A stretch of DNA of 64,000 nucleotides, from positions 117,828-181,827 of the forward strand of contig NZ_JACYFJ010000007.1 in assembly GCF_014855495.1 (NCBI RefSeq). The letters are read 5' to 3'. Shown piece by piece: positions 52,138 through 63,873 of the stretch. The first letter of the stretch is position 1. Each line of letters begins with the position of its first letter. This DNA is from Euzebyella saccharophila (lineage in GTDB: Bacteria > Bacteroidota > Bacteroidia > Flavobacteriales > Flavobacteriaceae). A program made the translations under genes and the position numbers. Under the pieces are notes generated by a model. The model did not search any database and was not told the DNA's origin. It saw nothing but the letters and a program-made list of their open reading frames with translations.

Positions 52138-52213
52138 ACGGGTGTAGCTCAGTTGGTAGAGCACTGGTCTCCAAAACCAGGTGTCGGGAGTTCGAGTCTC
52201 TCCTCCCGTGCCA
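52138..52213 (+). tRNA. tRNA-Trp (CCA) with encoded 3' CCA
   Basis: 76 nt including CCA at 52211-52213; anticodon CCA in CTCCAAA; T arm GAGTTCGAGTCTC. The acceptor stem ACGGGTG/CTCCCGT has one T-T mismatch (pair 6-67). It is the only tRNA here whose CCA end is encoded. Confidence 0.96.
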
Positions 52214-52224
52214 AATATAATAGC

Positions 52225-52413
52225 ATGTTGACATATATTAAGGAATCGATAGAAGAGTTGCGTAATAATGTTACGTGGCCTACAAGAGCAGAGGCTTCCA
52301 ATCTTATGGTTGTGGTAGCTGTTTTTTCTGTTTTATTTGCTTTGGCAACTTGGGGTGTCGATACGGTCTTCAGTAAATTGGTGCAATTGTATTTCAACAA
52401 CGTCTTAAACTAG
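52225..52413 (+). CDS. secE: Preprotein translocase subunit SecE
   Basis: Membrane protein of 62 residues, the minimal SecE: an amphipathic helix (YIKESIEELRNNVTWPTRAEA) and one transmembrane segment (about 30-50). It clamps SecY in the translocon. The ATG is 12 nt after the tRNA-Trp CCA; longer frames would read through the tRNA. It is followed by nusG 9 nt later. Confidence 0.95.
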   Translation: MLTYIKESIEELRNNVTWPTRAEASNLMVVVAVFSVLFALATWGVDTVFSKLVQLYFNNVLN

Positions 52414-52422
52414 TCAAGGGCA

Positions 52423-52974
52423 ATGTCAGAAGTATTGGAAAAGAAATGGTATGTGGTGCGCGCGGTCAGTGGCCAAGAGAATAAAATCAAAGGTTATATT
52501 GAGTCCGAGGTAGAGCGTCATGGCTTTTCTGATTATTTGGAGGACGTTTTGGTGCCTACCGAAAAGGTAGTACAGATTCGAAATGGTAAGAAAATAAACA
52601 AAGAAAGAGTTTATTTTCCGGGTTATATAATGATAAAGGCCAATTTGGGTGGAGAAATGATTCACATCATTCGTTCCATTACCAACGTTATTGGCTTTTT
52701 GGGGGAAACAAAAGGTGGAGACCCTGTTCCTTTAAGGAAAGCAGAAGTTAATCGTATGTTAGGCAAGGCGGATGAGCTTGCGGTAAATACGGATACAGTA
52801 GCTATTCCTTTCGTTCATGGTGAAACGGTAAAGGTGATCGATGGTCCTTTTAACGGTTTCAATGGAACGGTTGAGAAAATCAATGAGGAAAAACGCAAGC
52901 TGGAGGTAATGGTTAAAATTTTCGGTAGAAAGACACCGTTGGAGCTCAGCTATATGCAAGTAGAGAAAATATAA
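52423..52974 (+). CDS. nusG: Transcription termination/antitermination protein NusG
   Basis: Protein of 183 residues: N-terminal NGN domain (KKWYVVRAVSGQENKIKGYI, PGYIMIKANL) that binds RNA polymerase, and a C-terminal KOW domain (GETVKVIDGPFNGFNGTVEKI) that contacts Rho or S10. Part of the secE-nusG-ribosomal protein operon. Confidence 0.97.
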   Translation: MSEVLEKKWYVVRAVSGQENKIKGYIESEVERHGFSDYLEDVLVPTEKVVQIRNGKKINKERVYFPGYIMIKANLGGEMIHIIRSITNVIGFLGETKGGDPVPLRKAEVNRMLGKADELAVNTDTVAIPFVHGETVKVIDGPFNGFNGTVEKINEEKRKLEVMVKIFGRKTPLELSYMQVEKI

Positions 52975-52991
52975 GTAAGTGTTACATATTT

Positions 52992-53022
52992 AAGTTGTGT
53001 TGCTTCCAAAATAATACAACTT
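52992..53022 (+). promoter_or_regulatory. Hairpin before rplK
   Basis: AAGTTGT (52992-52998) pairs with ACAACTT (53016-53022). It sits in the leader of rplK-rplA, where L1 binds in other bacteria; this link is inference. Confidence 0.35.
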
Positions 53023-53039
53023 CAATTTAATTTAATACA

Positions 53040-53477
53040 ATGGCAAAAGAAGTAGGTAAAGTAGTTAAGCTACAAGTTAGGGGAGGTGCTGCGAATCCAT
53101 CGCCACCGGTTGGACCCGCCTTAGGTGCTGCCGGTGTTAACATCATGGAGTTCTGTAAGCAGTTTAATGCTAGAACTCAGGACAAACAAGGTAAGGTATT
53201 GCCTGTTGTTATCACCGTGTATAAAGACAAGTCGTTCGACTTTGTTGTAAAGACACCTCCGGCGGCCGTTCAATTGATGGAAGCAGCTAAGATTAAAAAA
53301 GGATCTGGCGAACCTAACAGAGTAAAATCAGGTAATGTTACTTGGGATCAAGTAAAGGCTATCGCTGAAGACAAAATGGCGGATTTAAATGCCTTTACCA
53401 TAGAGTCTGCCATGAGTATGGTGGCCGGTACCGCAAGGTCTATGGGTCTTAAAGTAGCTGGTAAAAGACCTTTTTAA
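53040..53477 (+). CDS. rplK: 50S ribosomal protein L11
   Basis: Protein of 145 residues; N-terminal segment [20 protein letters not shown] with the conserved Pro-rich loop and [16 protein letters not shown], and the C-terminal 23S rRNA-binding domain ending in [16 protein letters not shown]. It forms the GTPase-associated centre with 23S rRNA. Followed by rplA after 20 nt. Confidence 0.98.
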   Translation: MAKEVGKVVKLQVRGGAANPSPPVGPALGAAGVNIMEFCKQFNARTQDKQGKVLPVVITVYKDKSFDFVVKTPPAAVQLMEAAKIKKGSGEPNRVKSGNVTWDQVKAIAEDKMADLNAFTIESAMSMVAGTARSMGLKVAGKRPF

Positions 53478-53497
53478 AATCTTATAAAGCAATTTAA

Positions 53498-54187
53498 ATG
53501 GCAAAGTTGACAAAAAAACAAAAAGAGGCCAGAGCTAAAATTGATAGTGATAAATTATACTCTATCAACGATGGGGCCGCTTTGGTAAAAGAAATTACCA
53601 ATGTTAAGTTTGATGCATCTGTTGATTTAGCGGTTCGTTTAGGCGTGGACCCTAGAAAAGCCAATCAAATGGTTCGTGGTGTTGTGACACTTCCTCATGG
53701 TACTGGTAAAGATGTGAAGGTTCTTGCATTGGTTACTCCAGATAAAGAGGCAGAGGCTAAAGAGGCCGGTGCTGATTTTGTTGGTTTGGACGAATATTTG
53801 GATAAAATTAAAGGCGGTTGGACAGATGTTGATGTTATCATCACCATGCCAAGCGTTATGGGTAAATTAGGTCCCTTAGGTAGGATTTTAGGTCCTAGGG
53901 GGTTAATGCCAAATCCAAAGACCGGTACGGTAACTATGGATGTTGCCAAGGCAGTATCAGATGTGAAGGCTGGTAAAATCGATTTTAAAGTGGATAAGAC
54001 AGGTATTGTTCATGCAGCAATTGGTAAGGTGTCTTTTTCCGCTGATAAAATTGCAGAGAATGCCAAGGAACTTATTGAAACTTTGGTAAAAATGAAGCCA
54101 GCTGCGGCAAAAGGTGTTTACATGAAATCTATTTTTATGTCCAGCACTATGAGCCCTAGTGTTCAATTAGATCCAAAGACAGTTTAA
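53498..54187 (+). CDS. rplA: 50S ribosomal protein L1
   Basis: Protein of 229 residues with [40 protein letters not shown] and GTVTMDV, the conserved L1 motifs. It forms the mobile L1 stalk at the E site and in many bacteria represses its own operon by binding mRNA. Confidence 0.98.
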   Translation: MAKLTKKQKEARAKIDSDKLYSINDGAALVKEITNVKFDASVDLAVRLGVDPRKANQMVRGVVTLPHGTGKDVKVLALVTPDKEAEAKEAGADFVGLDEYLDKIKGGWTDVDVIITMPSVMGKLGPLGRILGPRGLMPNPKTGTVTMDVAKAVSDVKAGKIDFKVDKTGIVHAAIGKVSFSADKIAENAKELIETLVKMKPAAAKGVYMKSIFMSSTMSPSVQLDPKTV

Positions 54188-54215
54188 CAGAACTGGGTAG
54201 TTCAAAATTTACAGT

Positions 54216-54731
54216 ATGACAAGAGAAGAAAAAGCAATCGTAATACAGGATTTGACTTCGCAGTTGGCCGAAAGCCCAAGTATTTACTTGGCCGATATTT
54301 CGGGATTGAACGCTACACAGACTTCTGATTTAAGAAGAGCTGCTTTTAAAGCGAACATTAAGCTTGCGGTAGTTAAGAATACTTTGCTTGCAAAAGCAAT
54401 GGAAGCTTCCGATAAGGAGTTTGGAGAACTTCCTGAAGTGTTGAAAGGTAACACTTCGTTGATGTTTTCCGAAGTAGGGAACGCACCTGCAAAACTTATC
54501 AAAAACTTCAGAAAAAAGTCTGATAAGCCTTTGTTGAAGGGTGCTTTCGTTGAAGAAGCAATTTATATAGGTGATAATAACCTTGATGCTCTTGTTAGCA
54601 TCAAGTCTAAGGAAGAAATGGTTGCAGAAGTTATCGCACTATTGCAATCGCCTGCTAAAAATGTTATTTCCGGTCTTAAGTCCGGTGGTGGCAAATTGGC
54701 CGGTATCCTTAAAACATTATCAGAAAAATAA
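54216..54731 (+). CDS. rplJ: 50S ribosomal protein L10
   Basis: Protein of 171 residues; start TREEKAIVIQDLTSQLAES, conserved ADISGLNATQTSDLRRA and KLAVVKNTLLAKAM. The C-terminal helix binds L7/L12 dimers. The leader to rplA is only 28 nt, so no classical long L10 leader is present. Confidence 0.97.
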   Translation: MTREEKAIVIQDLTSQLAESPSIYLADISGLNATQTSDLRRAAFKANIKLAVVKNTLLAKAMEASDKEFGELPEVLKGNTSLMFSEVGNAPAKLIKNFRKKSDKPLLKGAFVEEAIYIGDNNLDALVSIKSKEEMVAEVIALLQSPAKNVISGLKSGGGKLAGILKTLSEK

Positions 54732-54782
54732 GTACGCACTAAACTAAGTATATTTTAAAAATTTTTATTAAACGATAGAAAA

Positions 54783-55163
54783 ATGGCAGATTTAAAAGAT
54801 TTCGCAGAACAGTTGGTTAACTTGACCGTAAAAGAGGTAAACGAGTTGGCTGATATATTAAAAGAAGAGTATGGTATCGAGCCTGCTGCTGCTGCAGTAG
54901 CTGTGGCTGGTGCTGCTGCTGGTGGAGACGCTGGTGAGGCTGCTGAAGAAAAGTCTGAGTTTGATGTAATCCTTAAAGCTCCAGGTGGTTCTAAACTAGC
55001 TGTTGTTAAGTTGGTTAAAGAATTGACCGGTCTTGGATTGAAAGACGCAAAAGACATTGTTGATAGTGCACCTAAAGCTGTAAAAGAAGGTGTTGCTAAA
55101 GACGAGGCTGAAGGTATCAAAAAATCTTTGGAAGAAGCAGGAGCAGAAGTTGAGCTTAAATAA
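54783..55163 (+). CDS. rplL: 50S ribosomal protein L7/L12
   Basis: Protein of 126 residues: N-terminal dimerisation domain (about 1-35), Ala/Gly-rich hinge (about 37-55) and C-terminal domain with [24 protein letters not shown], the factor-binding site. Present in several copies per ribosome. Confidence 0.98.
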   Translation: MADLKDFAEQLVNLTVKEVNELADILKEEYGIEPAAAAVAVAGAAAGGDAGEAAEEKSEFDVILKAPGGSKLAVVKLVKELTGLGLKDAKDIVDSAPKAVKEGVAKDEAEGIKKSLEEAGAEVELK

Positions 55164-55184
55164 TAGCGGCAACTATAGCACCTT

Positions 55185-55264
55185 GTTTAGGTCTTTTTTC
55201 GTCTCCGGACGGAACTGGACCTAAACTTGTTTTTATATTCAATACGTATGTGAAGCCACATACG
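55185..55264 (+). terminator. Two hairpins in the rplL-rpoB gap (attenuator and processing candidate)
   Basis: GTTTAGGTC (55185-55193) pairs with GACCTAAAC (55218-55226), with an inner CGTC/GACG (55200-55203, 55208-55211), followed by TTGTTTTTA. A second stem CGTATGTG/CACATACG (55245-55252, 55257-55264) has a 4-nt loop. The gap is 157 bp. Confidence 0.65.
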
Positions 55265-55320
55265 ACCCCATGTACAGCTTACGCATTTTAGAGTATTCAC
55301 GTTCAAAACACTGTCCATAG

Positions 55321-58300
55321 ATGTTTACACAACAGACTGAGAGAATTAACTTTGCATCCTCTAAGAATACACCGGATTATCCGGATTTCTTGGATATTCA
55401 GATTAAGTCTTTTCAAGATTTCTTTCAACTTGAGACCAAATCTGACGAAAGGGGTGATGAAGGTTTGTACAACACCTTCCAAGAAAATTTCCCAATTACG
55501 GACACCAGAAATCAGTTCGTACTAGAATTTTTAGATTATTTTATTGACCCGCCTAGATATTCCATTCAAGAATGTATAGAGCGTGGGTTAACTTACAGTG
55601 TACCATTAAAGGCCCGTCTTAAATTGTATTGTACCGATCCTGAGCATGAGGATTTTGAGACAATAGTACAAGATGTGTATTTAGGTACCATACCCTACAT
55701 GACCCCCAGTGGAACTTTCGTAATCAATGGGGCGGAAAGAGTTGTTGTTTCGCAGTTACACCGTTCTCCAGGTGTTTTCTTTGGGCAATCTTTTCACGCA
55801 AACGGAACCAAGTTATATTCTGCCAGAGTCATTCCTTTTAAAGGTTCTTGGATAGAGTTTGCAACAGATATCAATAGCGTTATGTACGCTTATATTGATA
55901 GAAAGAAAAAATTACCGGTAACAACCTTGTTCAGGGCTATTGGTTTTGAGAGGGATAAGGATATTTTGGAGATTTTTGACCTTTCAGAAGAGGTTAAGGT
56001 GTCTAAAGCCGGACTTAAAAAAGTATTGGGTCGTAAATTGGCGGCTAGGGTTTTGAATACTTGGCATGAGGATTTCGTTGATGAGGATACCGGTGAGGTG
56101 GTTTCCATCGAACGAAATGAAATCATTTTGGATCGTGATACGGTACTTGAAAAAGACCATATTGATGAGATTATTGATGCCGATGTAAAAACTATTCTTT
56201 TACATAAAGAGAACAATAGCCAATCTGATTATGCCATTATTCACAACACCCTTCAGAAGGATCCAACCAATTCTGAAAAAGAAGCTGTTGAGCATATCTA
56301 TCGTCAATTGAGAAATGCTGAACCGCCAGATGAGGAAACGGCTAGGGGTATTATTGATAAATTGTTCTTTTCCGATCAACGCTACAACTTAGGTGAGGTT
56401 GGTCGTTATAGAATGAACAAAAAATTAGGTCTTGATATAGGAATGGACAAGCAAGTCTTGACCAAAGAGGATATCATTACCATTATTAAATATTTGATCG
56501 AGCTTATTAACTCAAAAGCGGAGATTGATGATATCGATCACTTGTCTAACCGTCGTGTTAGAACGGTAGGTGAACAATTGTCATCTCAATTTGGTGTTGG
56601 TTTGGCTCGTATGGCACGTACCATTCGTGAGCGTATGAACGTTCGGGATAACGAGGTGTTTACTCCAATTGATTTGATCAACGCAAAGACCTTGTCTTCT
56701 GTTATCAACTCATTCTTTGGTACCAACCAGTTGTCTCAGTTCATGGACCAAACGAATCCCTTGGCGGAGATTACGCACAAGCGTAGATTATCTGCATTGG
56801 GTCCTGGTGGACTTTCAAGGGAAAGAGCTGGATTTGAGGTACGCGACGTTCACTATACACATTACGGTAGACTTTGTCCAATCGAAACTCCTGAAGGTCC
56901 AAACATTGGTTTGATATCTTCCCTTTCTGTATTCTCTAAAGTTAACCCTATGGGCTTTTTGGAGACTCCTTACCGCAAGGTGGAGAATGGAAAAGTTGAT
57001 GTTGCGGAATATACCTATTTAAGTGCTGAAGAAGAGGAAGGAATGAAGATTGCCCAGGCAAACATTCCATTAAAAGAAGATGGCACTATTGATACGGAAA
57101 AAGTAATTGCAAGGGAAGAGGGAGATTTCCCGGTAGTGGATCCAATAGAAGTTAATTATACGGATGTTGCCCCTAACCAAATTGCATCTATATCTGCATC
57201 CTTAATTCCTTTCTTGGAACATGATGATGCAAACCGTGCATTGATGGGATCGAACATGATGCGCCAGGCTGTACCGTTGTTAAGACCAGATTCACCAATT
57301 GTGGGTACGGGTCTGGAACGTCAGGTGGCTTCAGATTCTAGAGTATTGGTAAATGCTGAGGGAGATGGTACTGTAGAGTACGTTGATGCAAAGAAGATTA
57401 CCGTAAAATATGATAGAACGGATGATGAGCGTCTCATTAGTTTTGATGAAGACTCAAAGACCTACGAGTTGGTTAAATTTAGAAAGACCAACCAAGGTAC
57501 GAGCATTAACCTAAAACCGATTGTAAGAAGAGGTGATAGGGTTAAAAAAGGTCAAGTTCTTTGTGAAGGTTATGCAACTGAAAAAGGAGAATTGGCCCTT
57601 GGTCGTAACCTTACCGTAGCGTTCATGCCATGGAAAGGATACAACTTTGAGGATGCCATCGTAATCTCTGAGAAAGTAGTAAGAGAGGATATCTTTACCT
57701 CTATTCACGTAGATGAGTATTCTTTAGAGGTAAGGGATACCAAACTGGGAGCAGAAGAGCTTACCCATGATATTCCTAACGTTTCAGAAGAGGCCACTAA
57801 GGACTTGGATGAAAACGGTATGATTAGAATTGGTGCCGAAGTTAAGCCTGGGGACATCTTAATTGGTAAGATTACACCGAAGGGTGAATCTGATCCAACC
57901 CCTGAAGAAAAATTACTTAGAGCCATTTTTGGTGATAAGGCAGGTGATGTTAAAGATGCTTCTTTAAAGGCTTCTCCTTCATTACGAGGTGTGGTTATCG
58001 ATAAAAAACTGTTCTCTCGTTCCGTTAAGGACAAGCGTAAACGTTCTGAGGATAAAGAAGAGCTGAACAAGCTTGAGCTTGAATATGAAGTAAAATTCCA
58101 GGAGCTTAAGGATATTTTGATCGAGAAATTGTTCACTTTGGTGAATGGTAAAACTTCTCAAGGTGTATTGAACGATTTGGGAGAGGAAGTTCTGCCAAAA
58201 GGGAAGAAGTATACTTTGAAGATGTTGAATGCTGTTGATGATTTTGCCCACTTGGTAGGCGGAAGCTGGACAACGGATAAGGATACCAATACTTCTGTTG

Positions 58301-59130
58301 CAGATTTGCTACACAATTATAAGATCAAGTTGAACGACCTTCAAGGTAACCTAAGAAGGGACAAGTTTACTATCTCCGTTGGTGATGAGCTTCCTGCTGG
58401 AATTATGAAATTGGCTAAAGTCTATATCGCTAAAAAACGTAAGTTAAAAGTTGGTGATAAAATGGCCGGTCGTCATGGTAACAAGGGTATTGTTTCCCGT
58501 ATTGTACGTCAAGAGGATATGCCTTTCCTAGAGGATGGTACTCCTGTAGACATCGTATTGAATCCATTGGGTGTACCTTCCCGTATGAACATTGGTCAGA
58601 TTTACGAGACCGTTCTAGGTTGGGCAGGTTTAAAATTGGGCAAAAAGTTCGCTACTCCAATTTTTGACGGGGCTTCATTGGATGAAATCAATAAGTATAC
58701 GGATGAGGCAGGTATTCCAAGATTTGGGCATACCTACTTATTTGATGGAGGTACTGGACAGCGTTTTGACCAAGCAGCAACGGTTGGTGTAATCTACATG
58801 TTGAAATTAGGTCACATGGTAGATGATAAAATGCACGCCCGTTCCATTGGACCATACTCACTTATTACGCAGCAACCTCTTGGTGGTAAAGCACAATTTG
58901 GTGGTCAAAGATTTGGTGAGATGGAAGTTTGGGCCTTGGAAGCGTATGGTGCTTCGGCCACGTTACGTGAAATTTTGACGGTTAAGTCAGATGACGTTAT
59001 CGGTAGGGCCAAGACCTATGAATCCATTGTTAAGGGTGAAACCATGCCAGAACCCGGTTTACCGGAATCTTTCAATGTATTAATGCACGAACTTAAAGGT
59101 TTGGGCTTGGATATACGTTTGGAAGAATAG
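55321..59130 (+). CDS. rpoB: DNA-directed RNA polymerase beta subunit
   Basis: Protein of 1269 residues containing the protrusion and lobe regions, the rifampicin region ([33 protein letters not shown], quoted in two parts here: [29 protein letters not shown]), [20 protein letters not shown] and the C-terminal clamp [16 protein letters not shown]. The length is typical for Bacteroidota. Residues of the rifampicin pocket look wild type (Asp in QFMDQ, His in THKRRLS, Ser in RRLSAL). Confidence 0.98.
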   Translation: MFTQQTERINFASSKNTPDYPDFLDIQIKSFQDFFQLETKSDERGDEGLYNTFQENFPITDTRNQFVLEFLDYFIDPPRYSIQECIERGLTYSVPLKARLKLYCTDPEHEDFETIVQDVYLGTIPYMTPSGTFVINGAERVVVSQLHRSPGVFFGQSFHANGTKLYSARVIPFKGSWIEFATDINSVMYAYIDRKKKLPVTTLFRAIGFERDKDILEIFDLSEEVKVSKAGLKKVLGRKLAARVLNTWHEDFVDEDTGEVVSIERNEIILDRDTVLEKDHIDEIIDADVKTILLHKENNSQSDYAIIHNTLQKDPTNSEKEAVEHIYRQLRNAEPPDEETARGIIDKLFFSDQRYNLGEVGRYRMNKKLGLDIGMDKQVLTKEDIITIIKYLIELINSKAEIDDIDHLSNRRVRTVGEQLSSQFGVGLARMARTIRERMNVRDNEVFTPIDLINAKTLSSVINSFFGTNQLSQFMDQTNPLAEITHKRRLSALGPGGLSRERAGFEVRDVHYTHYGRLCPIETPEGPNIGLISSLSVFSKVNPMGFLETPYRKVENGKVDVAEYTYLSAEEEEGMKIAQANIPLKEDGTIDTEKVIAREEGDFPVVDPIEVNYTDVAPNQIASISASLIPFLEHDDANRALMGSNMMRQAVPLLRPDSPIVGTGLERQVASDSRVLVNAEGDGTVEYVDAKKITVKYDRTDDERLISFDEDSKTYELVKFRKTNQGTSINLKPIVRRGDRVKKGQVLCEGYATEKGELALGRNLTVAFMPWKGYNFEDAIVISEKVVREDIFTSIHVDEYSLEVRDTKLGAEELTHDIPNVSEEATKDLDENGMIRIGAEVKPGDILIGKITPKGESDPTPEEKLLRAIFGDKAGDVKDASLKASPSLRGVVIDKKLFSRSVKDKRKRSEDKEELNKLELEYEVKFQELKDILIEKLFTLVNGKTSQGVLNDLGEEVLPKGKKYTLKMLNAVDDFAHLVGGSWTTDKDTNTSVADLLHNYKIKLNDLQGNLRRDKFTISVGDELPAGIMKLAKVYIAKKRKLKVGDKMAGRHGNKGIVSRIVRQEDMPFLEDGTPVDIVLNPLGVPSRMNIGQIYETVLGWAGLKLGKKFATPIFDGASLDEINKYTDEAGIPRFGHTYLFDGGTGQRFDQAATVGVIYMLKLGHMVDDKMHARSIGPYSLITQQPLGGKAQFGGQRFGEMEVWALEAYGASATLREILTVKSDDVIGRAKTYESIVKGETMPEPGLPESFNVLMHELKGLGLDIRLEE

Positions 59131-59167
59131 ATTTAACATACATTATAATACAGTAGCATAGTACATT

Positions 59168-62100
59168 ATGGCTAGAATTAAAGATAATAATCCAGTAAAA
59201 AGGTTTGATAAGATTTCCATTGGATTAGCTTCTCCAGAAGCTATCCTGGCCGAGTCTCGCGGGGAGGTCCTTAAACCTGAAACTATTAACTACCGTACCC
59301 ATAAACCGGAACGTGACGGGCTTTTTTGTGAGCGTATCTTTGGACCTGTTAAGGATTATGAGTGTGCTTGTGGTAAATACAAGAGAATTCGCTACCGCGG
59401 TATCGTATGTGACCGTTGTGGTGTAGAGGTTACGGAAAAGAAAGTACGTAGAGATAGAGTAGGGCACATTAACTTGGTAGTTCCTGTAGCTCACATTTGG
59501 TACTTCCGTTCCTTGCCTAACAAAATTGGTTATTTGTTAGGTCTTCCATCCAAGAAATTGGATATGATCATCTACTATGAGCGTTATGTGGTTATTCAAC
59601 CAGGTATTGCCAAAGGTCCCGAAGGTGAAGAAATCAAGAAAATGGATTTCTTGACCGAGGAAGAGTATTTGACCATTATGGAGTCTATTCCGGTAGAGAA
59701 TCAATATTTGGAAGAGTCCGACCCAAATAAGTTTATCGCTAAAATGGGTGCGGAATGTCTTATCGACCTTTTGGCAAGAATTGACTTAAAAGAACTTTCT
59801 TATGAGTTGCGTCACAAGGCCAATACTGAAACTTCCAAGCAGAGAAAAACAGAAGCCTTAAAAAGACTTCAGGTTGTTGAGGCCTTGCGTGAATCTCAGG
59901 ACAATCGTGAGAACAATCCGGAATGGATGATCATGAAGGTAATTCCGGTAATTCCACCAGAATTGCGTCCTTTGGTACCACTGGATGGCGGTCGTTTTGC
60001 AACATCGGATTTAAATGATCTTTATAGAAGGGTTATTATCCGTAACAACCGTTTAAAGAGATTGGTGGAAATAAAGGCTCCTGAGGTTATCTTGAGGAAT
60101 GAGAAACGTATGCTTCAAGAAGCGGTAGATTCTCTTTTCGATAACACAAGAAAAGCTTCGGCCGTTAAAACCGAATCTAACAGACCTTTAAAATCACTTT
60201 CAGATTCATTAAAAGGTAAGCAAGGACGTTTCCGTCAAAACCTTCTAGGTAAACGTGTGGATTATTCGGCACGTTCGGTAATCGTCGTTGGTCCAGAAAT
60301 GAACCTGTATGAATGTGGTCTTCCAAAAGACATGGCCGCAGAGCTGTACAAGCCTTTCGTTATTAGAAAATTGATTGAAAGGGGTATTGTTAAGACCGTT
60401 AAGTCTGCCAAGAAAATAATAGATAAAAAAGAGCCTGTAGTTTGGGATATTTTGGAAAACGTATTGAAAGGGCACCCTGTTCTTTTGAACCGTGCTCCTA
60501 CATTGCACCGTTTGGGTATTCAAGCATTCCAACCTAAACTTATTGAAGGTAAGGCTATTCGTCTTCACCCGTTGGCTTGTACCGCATTTAACGCGGATTT
60601 TGATGGTGACCAGATGGCGGTTCACCTTCCATTAGGCCCAGAGGCTATTTTGGAGGCTCAATTGTTAATGTTGGCTTCACAAAATATATTGAACCCGGCA
60701 AATGGTTCACCAATTACAGTACCTTCTCAGGATATGGTGCTAGGTCTTTACTATATGACCAAAGAGCGCAAGTCCACTCCAGAGGTTCCGGTAAAAGGGG
60801 AAGGTTTAACTTTCTATTCTTCGGAAGAGGTAGAGATTGCCTTCAACGAGGGTAAAGTTGATTTGAATGCCGGTATCAAAGTTCGAGCAAAAGACTTCAA
60901 TGAAGAGGGCGAGTTGGTATATCAAATTATCCCAACAACGGTAGGTCGTGTATTGTTCAACAAAAACGTACCGGAACAAGCAGGTTACATCAACCAAGTT
61001 TTGAACAAAAAGGCGCTAAGAAATATCATTGGAGATATCTTGGCGGTTACTAGCGTTCCAGCTACCGCGGAGTTCTTGGATAAAATCAAAACAATGGGGT
61101 ATGAGTTCGCCTTTAAAGGTGGATTGTCCTTCAGTTTGGGTGATATTATTATTCCTGCTGAAAAATTGGATATGATTGCTGGTGCCAATGATCAAGTTGA
61201 TGGTATTATGGCCAACTATAACATGGGTCTTATCACCAACAATGAGCGTTACAACCAGGTAATTGATGTTTGGACTTCTACCAATGCCATGTTAACGGAA
61301 CTGGCAATGAAGCGAATTAGAGAGGATCAGCAAGGATTCAACTCTGTATACATGATGTTGGATTCCGGTGCAAGGGGTTCTAAAGAGCAGATTCGACAGT
61401 TGACCGGTATGCGTGGTTTGATGGCCAAGCCTAAGAAATCTACCGCAGGTGGAGGTGAAATTATTGAAAACCCGATTCTTTCTAACTTTAAGGAAGGTTT
61501 ATCAATTCTTGAATACTTTATCTCTACCCACGGTGCACGTAAAGGTCTTGCGGATACCGCATTGAAAACGGCGGATGCTGGTTATCTAACCCGTCGTTTG
61601 GTGGACGTTTCCCAAGATGTTATCATCAATATTGAAGATTGTGGTACCCTTCGTGGAATTGAGGTAGAGGCCTTGAAGAAAAATGAAGAGGTAGTAGAAT
61701 CCCTCGGGGAACGCATTCTTGGTAGGGTTTCGCTTCATGATGTTTTTGACCCACTTACGGAAGAACTTCTTTTAAGTGCTGGCCAGGAAATTATGGAGTC
61801 AGACATAAAGAAAATCAATAATTCGCCAATCGAGAAAGTTGAAGTGCGTTCTGCACTTACTTGTGAAGCGCCAAAAGGTATTTGTAGCAAATGTTATGGA
61901 AGAAACCTTTCTACCAACAAAATGGTACAGAGAGGTGAAGCTGTAGGAGTTGTTGCGGCCCAATCCATTGGTGAGCCTGGTACACAGCTTACGTTACGTA
62001 CCTTCCACGTGGGTGGTATTGCCGGTAACATTTCTGAGGATAATAAGTTGGTTGCCAAATTTAACGGTAAGGCAGAAATTGAAGATTTGCGTACAGTAAC

Positions 62101-63466
62101 CGGAACAGACGCAGAGGGTAACCCAAGTGAAATTGTTATTTCCCGTACTACAGAAATCAAAATAGTTGATGGTAAGACAGGAATTAACTTGAGTACCAAC
62201 AATATTCCTTATGGTTCACAGCTGATGGTAAAGGATGGTGCTGAAGTCAAAAAAGGAGATGTAATCTGTACGTGGGATCCATACAACGGTGTAATTGTTT
62301 CTGAGTTTCCAGGTAAGATTGCTTATGAGAATATTGAGCAAGGGGTTACATACCAAGTTGAAATAGATGAGCAAACAGGTTTCCAGGAAAAAGTTATTTC
62401 TGAATCTAGGAACAAAAAGTTGATTCCAACTTTATTGATTCAGAATGACAAAGGAGAAACGCTACGTTCTTATAACCTTCCTGTTGGTTCCCACCTTATG
62501 GTAGACAACGGTGAGGATATCAAAGAGGGTAAAATCTTAGTGAAGATACCTCGTAAATCTGCCAAGGCGGGTGATATTACCGGTGGTCTTCCAAGGGTAA
62601 CCGAGCTTTTTGAAGCACGTAACCCTTCTAACCCTGCTGTAGTTTCAGCCATTGATGGGGTAGTTTCTTTTGGAAAAATCAAAAGAGGTAACCGTGAAAT
62701 TATCATTGAGTCCAAACTTGGGGAAATCAAGAAGTACTTGGTAAAGCTATCTAATCAGATTCTAGTTCAGGAAAATGATTACGTTCGTGCAGGTATGCCA
62801 TTGTCCGATGGTTCCATTACGCCAGAGGATATCTTGGCAATTAAAGGCCCATCAGCAGTACAGCAATACTTGGTAAATGAAGTACAGGAAGTTTACCGTT
62901 TACAGGGAGTGAAAATTAACGATAAGCATTTTGAAGTTGTTGTAAGACAGATGATGCGTAAAGTTAGGATTCAAGACCCAGGAGATACTATCTTCCTTGA
63001 AAACCAGTTGGTTCATAAGGATGATTTCATCCGAGAGAACGATGAGATTTACGGCAAGAAAGTTGTTGTAGATAAAGGTGATTCCGATAATCTAAAAGAA
63101 GGTCAGATTATTACGGCGCGTGAGCTACGTGATGAGAATTCCGTCTTGAGAAGATCGGATAAAAACTTGGTTCAGGCAAATGATGCGGTTGCGGCTACGG
63201 CTACTCCAATACTTCAAGGTATTACAAGAGCTTCGCTTCAAACCAAATCGTTTATCTCTGCGGCATCCTTCCAAGAAACGACTAAAGTATTGAACGAGGC
63301 TGCGGTAAGCGGTAAGATTGATACCTTAGAAGGTCTTAAGGAGAATGTTATTGTAGGTCATAAGATTCCTGCCGGTACCGGTATGCGTGATTACGATAAT
63401 ATCATTGTAGGTTCCAAAGAGGAGTACGATGAAATCATGGCCCGTAAGGAAGCCCTGAAATTCTAA
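59168..63466 (+). CDS. rpoC: DNA-directed RNA polymerase beta' subunit
   Basis: Protein of 1432 residues. The first zinc site is [12 protein letters not shown] plus [10 protein letters not shown] near residue 65; the catalytic NADFDGD motif holds the three magnesium-binding Asp residues; the second zinc cluster is [16 protein letters not shown]. The trigger-loop segment [16 protein letters not shown] is complete. It ends the operon and is followed by a terminator. Confidence 0.98.
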   Translation: MARIKDNNPVKRFDKISIGLASPEAILAESRGEVLKPETINYRTHKPERDGLFCERIFGPVKDYECACGKYKRIRYRGIVCDRCGVEVTEKKVRRDRVGHINLVVPVAHIWYFRSLPNKIGYLLGLPSKKLDMIIYYERYVVIQPGIAKGPEGEEIKKMDFLTEEEYLTIMESIPVENQYLEESDPNKFIAKMGAECLIDLLARIDLKELSYELRHKANTETSKQRKTEALKRLQVVEALRESQDNRENNPEWMIMKVIPVIPPELRPLVPLDGGRFATSDLNDLYRRVIIRNNRLKRLVEIKAPEVILRNEKRMLQEAVDSLFDNTRKASAVKTESNRPLKSLSDSLKGKQGRFRQNLLGKRVDYSARSVIVVGPEMNLYECGLPKDMAAELYKPFVIRKLIERGIVKTVKSAKKIIDKKEPVVWDILENVLKGHPVLLNRAPTLHRLGIQAFQPKLIEGKAIRLHPLACTAFNADFDGDQMAVHLPLGPEAILEAQLLMLASQNILNPANGSPITVPSQDMVLGLYYMTKERKSTPEVPVKGEGLTFYSSEEVEIAFNEGKVDLNAGIKVRAKDFNEEGELVYQIIPTTVGRVLFNKNVPEQAGYINQVLNKKALRNIIGDILAVTSVPATAEFLDKIKTMGYEFAFKGGLSFSLGDIIIPAEKLDMIAGANDQVDGIMANYNMGLITNNERYNQVIDVWTSTNAMLTELAMKRIREDQQGFNSVYMMLDSGARGSKEQIRQLTGMRGLMAKPKKSTAGGGEIIENPILSNFKEGLSILEYFISTHGARKGLADTALKTADAGYLTRRLVDVSQDVIINIEDCGTLRGIEVEALKKNEEVVESLGERILGRVSLHDVFDPLTEELLLSAGQEIMESDIKKINNSPIEKVEVRSALTCEAPKGICSKCYGRNLSTNKMVQRGEAVGVVAAQSIGEPGTQLTLRTFHVGGIAGNISEDNKLVAKFNGKAEIEDLRTVTGTDAEGNPSEIVISRTTEIKIVDGKTGINLSTNNIPYGSQLMVKDGAEVKKGDVICTWDPYNGVIVSEFPGKIAYENIEQGVTYQVEIDEQTGFQEKVISESRNKKLIPTLLIQNDKGETLRSYNLPVGSHLMVDNGEDIKEGKILVKIPRKSAKAGDITGGLPRVTELFEARNPSNPAVVSAIDGVVSFGKIKRGNREIIIESKLGEIKKYLVKLSNQILVQENDYVRAGMPLSDGSITPEDILAIKGPSAVQQYLVNEVQEVYRLQGVKINDKHFEVVVRQMMRKVRIQDPGDTIFLENQLVHKDDFIRENDEIYGKKVVVDKGDSDNLKEGQIITARELRDENSVLRRSDKNLVQANDAVAATATPILQGITRASLQTKSFISAASFQETTKVLNEAAVSGKIDTLEGLKENVIVGHKIPAGTGMRDYDNIIVGSKEEYDEIMARKEALKF

Positions 63467-63478
63467 TAATAAATAGAT

Positions 63479-63513
63479 AAGCCCTCAATAATTTTATTGG
63501 GGGTTTCTTTTTT
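63479..63513 (+). terminator. Terminator after rpoC
   Basis: AAGCCCTCAAT (63479-63489) pairs with ATTGGGGGTTT (63496-63506), 11 bp with two G-U pairs, then C and T6. It ends only 4 nt before the next start codon. Confidence 0.8.
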
Positions 63514-63517
63514 AGAT

Positions 63518-63829
63518 ATGAGCGATAAAGAGCAGAAACAAAAGCAACTCAATATTGAATTAGATGAAAAAATAGCGGAGGGAACCTATTCCAATTTGGC
63601 TATCATCAACCATTCAGTATCTGAATTTGTGGTAGATTTTATTAGCGTTATGCCAGGGGCTCCAAAGGCTAAAGTTAAAAGTAGAATCGTTTTAACGCCC
63701 CAACATGCAAAGAAATTTTTAAAGGCCTTAAATGATAATGTGGCTCGTTTTGAGAAGGCACACGGTACCATTAAGGATTATGAGCAACCTCCCATCCCAA
63801 TCAATTTTGGGCCAACGGGAGAGGCATAA
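63518..63829 (+). CDS. DUF3467 domain protein
   Basis: Protein of 103 residues, starting MSDKEQKQKQLNIELDEKIA. DUF3467 core: GTYSNLAIINHSVSEFVVDF, MPGAPKAKVKSRIVLTPQHAK and PINFGPTGEA. The family is small and found next to rpoC in Bacteroidota; function unknown. The start at 63518 avoids the terminator hairpin. Confidence 0.88.
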   Translation: MSDKEQKQKQLNIELDEKIAEGTYSNLAIINHSVSEFVVDFISVMPGAPKAKVKSRIVLTPQHAKKFLKALNDNVARFEKAHGTIKDYEQPPIPINFGPTGEA

Positions 63830-63832
63830 ACC

Positions 63833-63868
63833 AAAAAGCCGCAATATCTGTATTGCGGCTTTTTTGTT
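63833..63868 (+). terminator. Terminator after the DUF3467 gene
   Basis: AAAAAGCCGCAATA (63833-63846) pairs with TATTGCGGCTTTTT (63851-63864) around TCTG; perfect 14-bp stem, A and T flanks. Confidence 0.92.
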
Positions 63869-63873
63869 TTGTA

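Noticed and set aside
57705..58136. 143-codon frame opposite rpoB
   Set aside because: Antisense shadow of a conserved gene without family resemblance.
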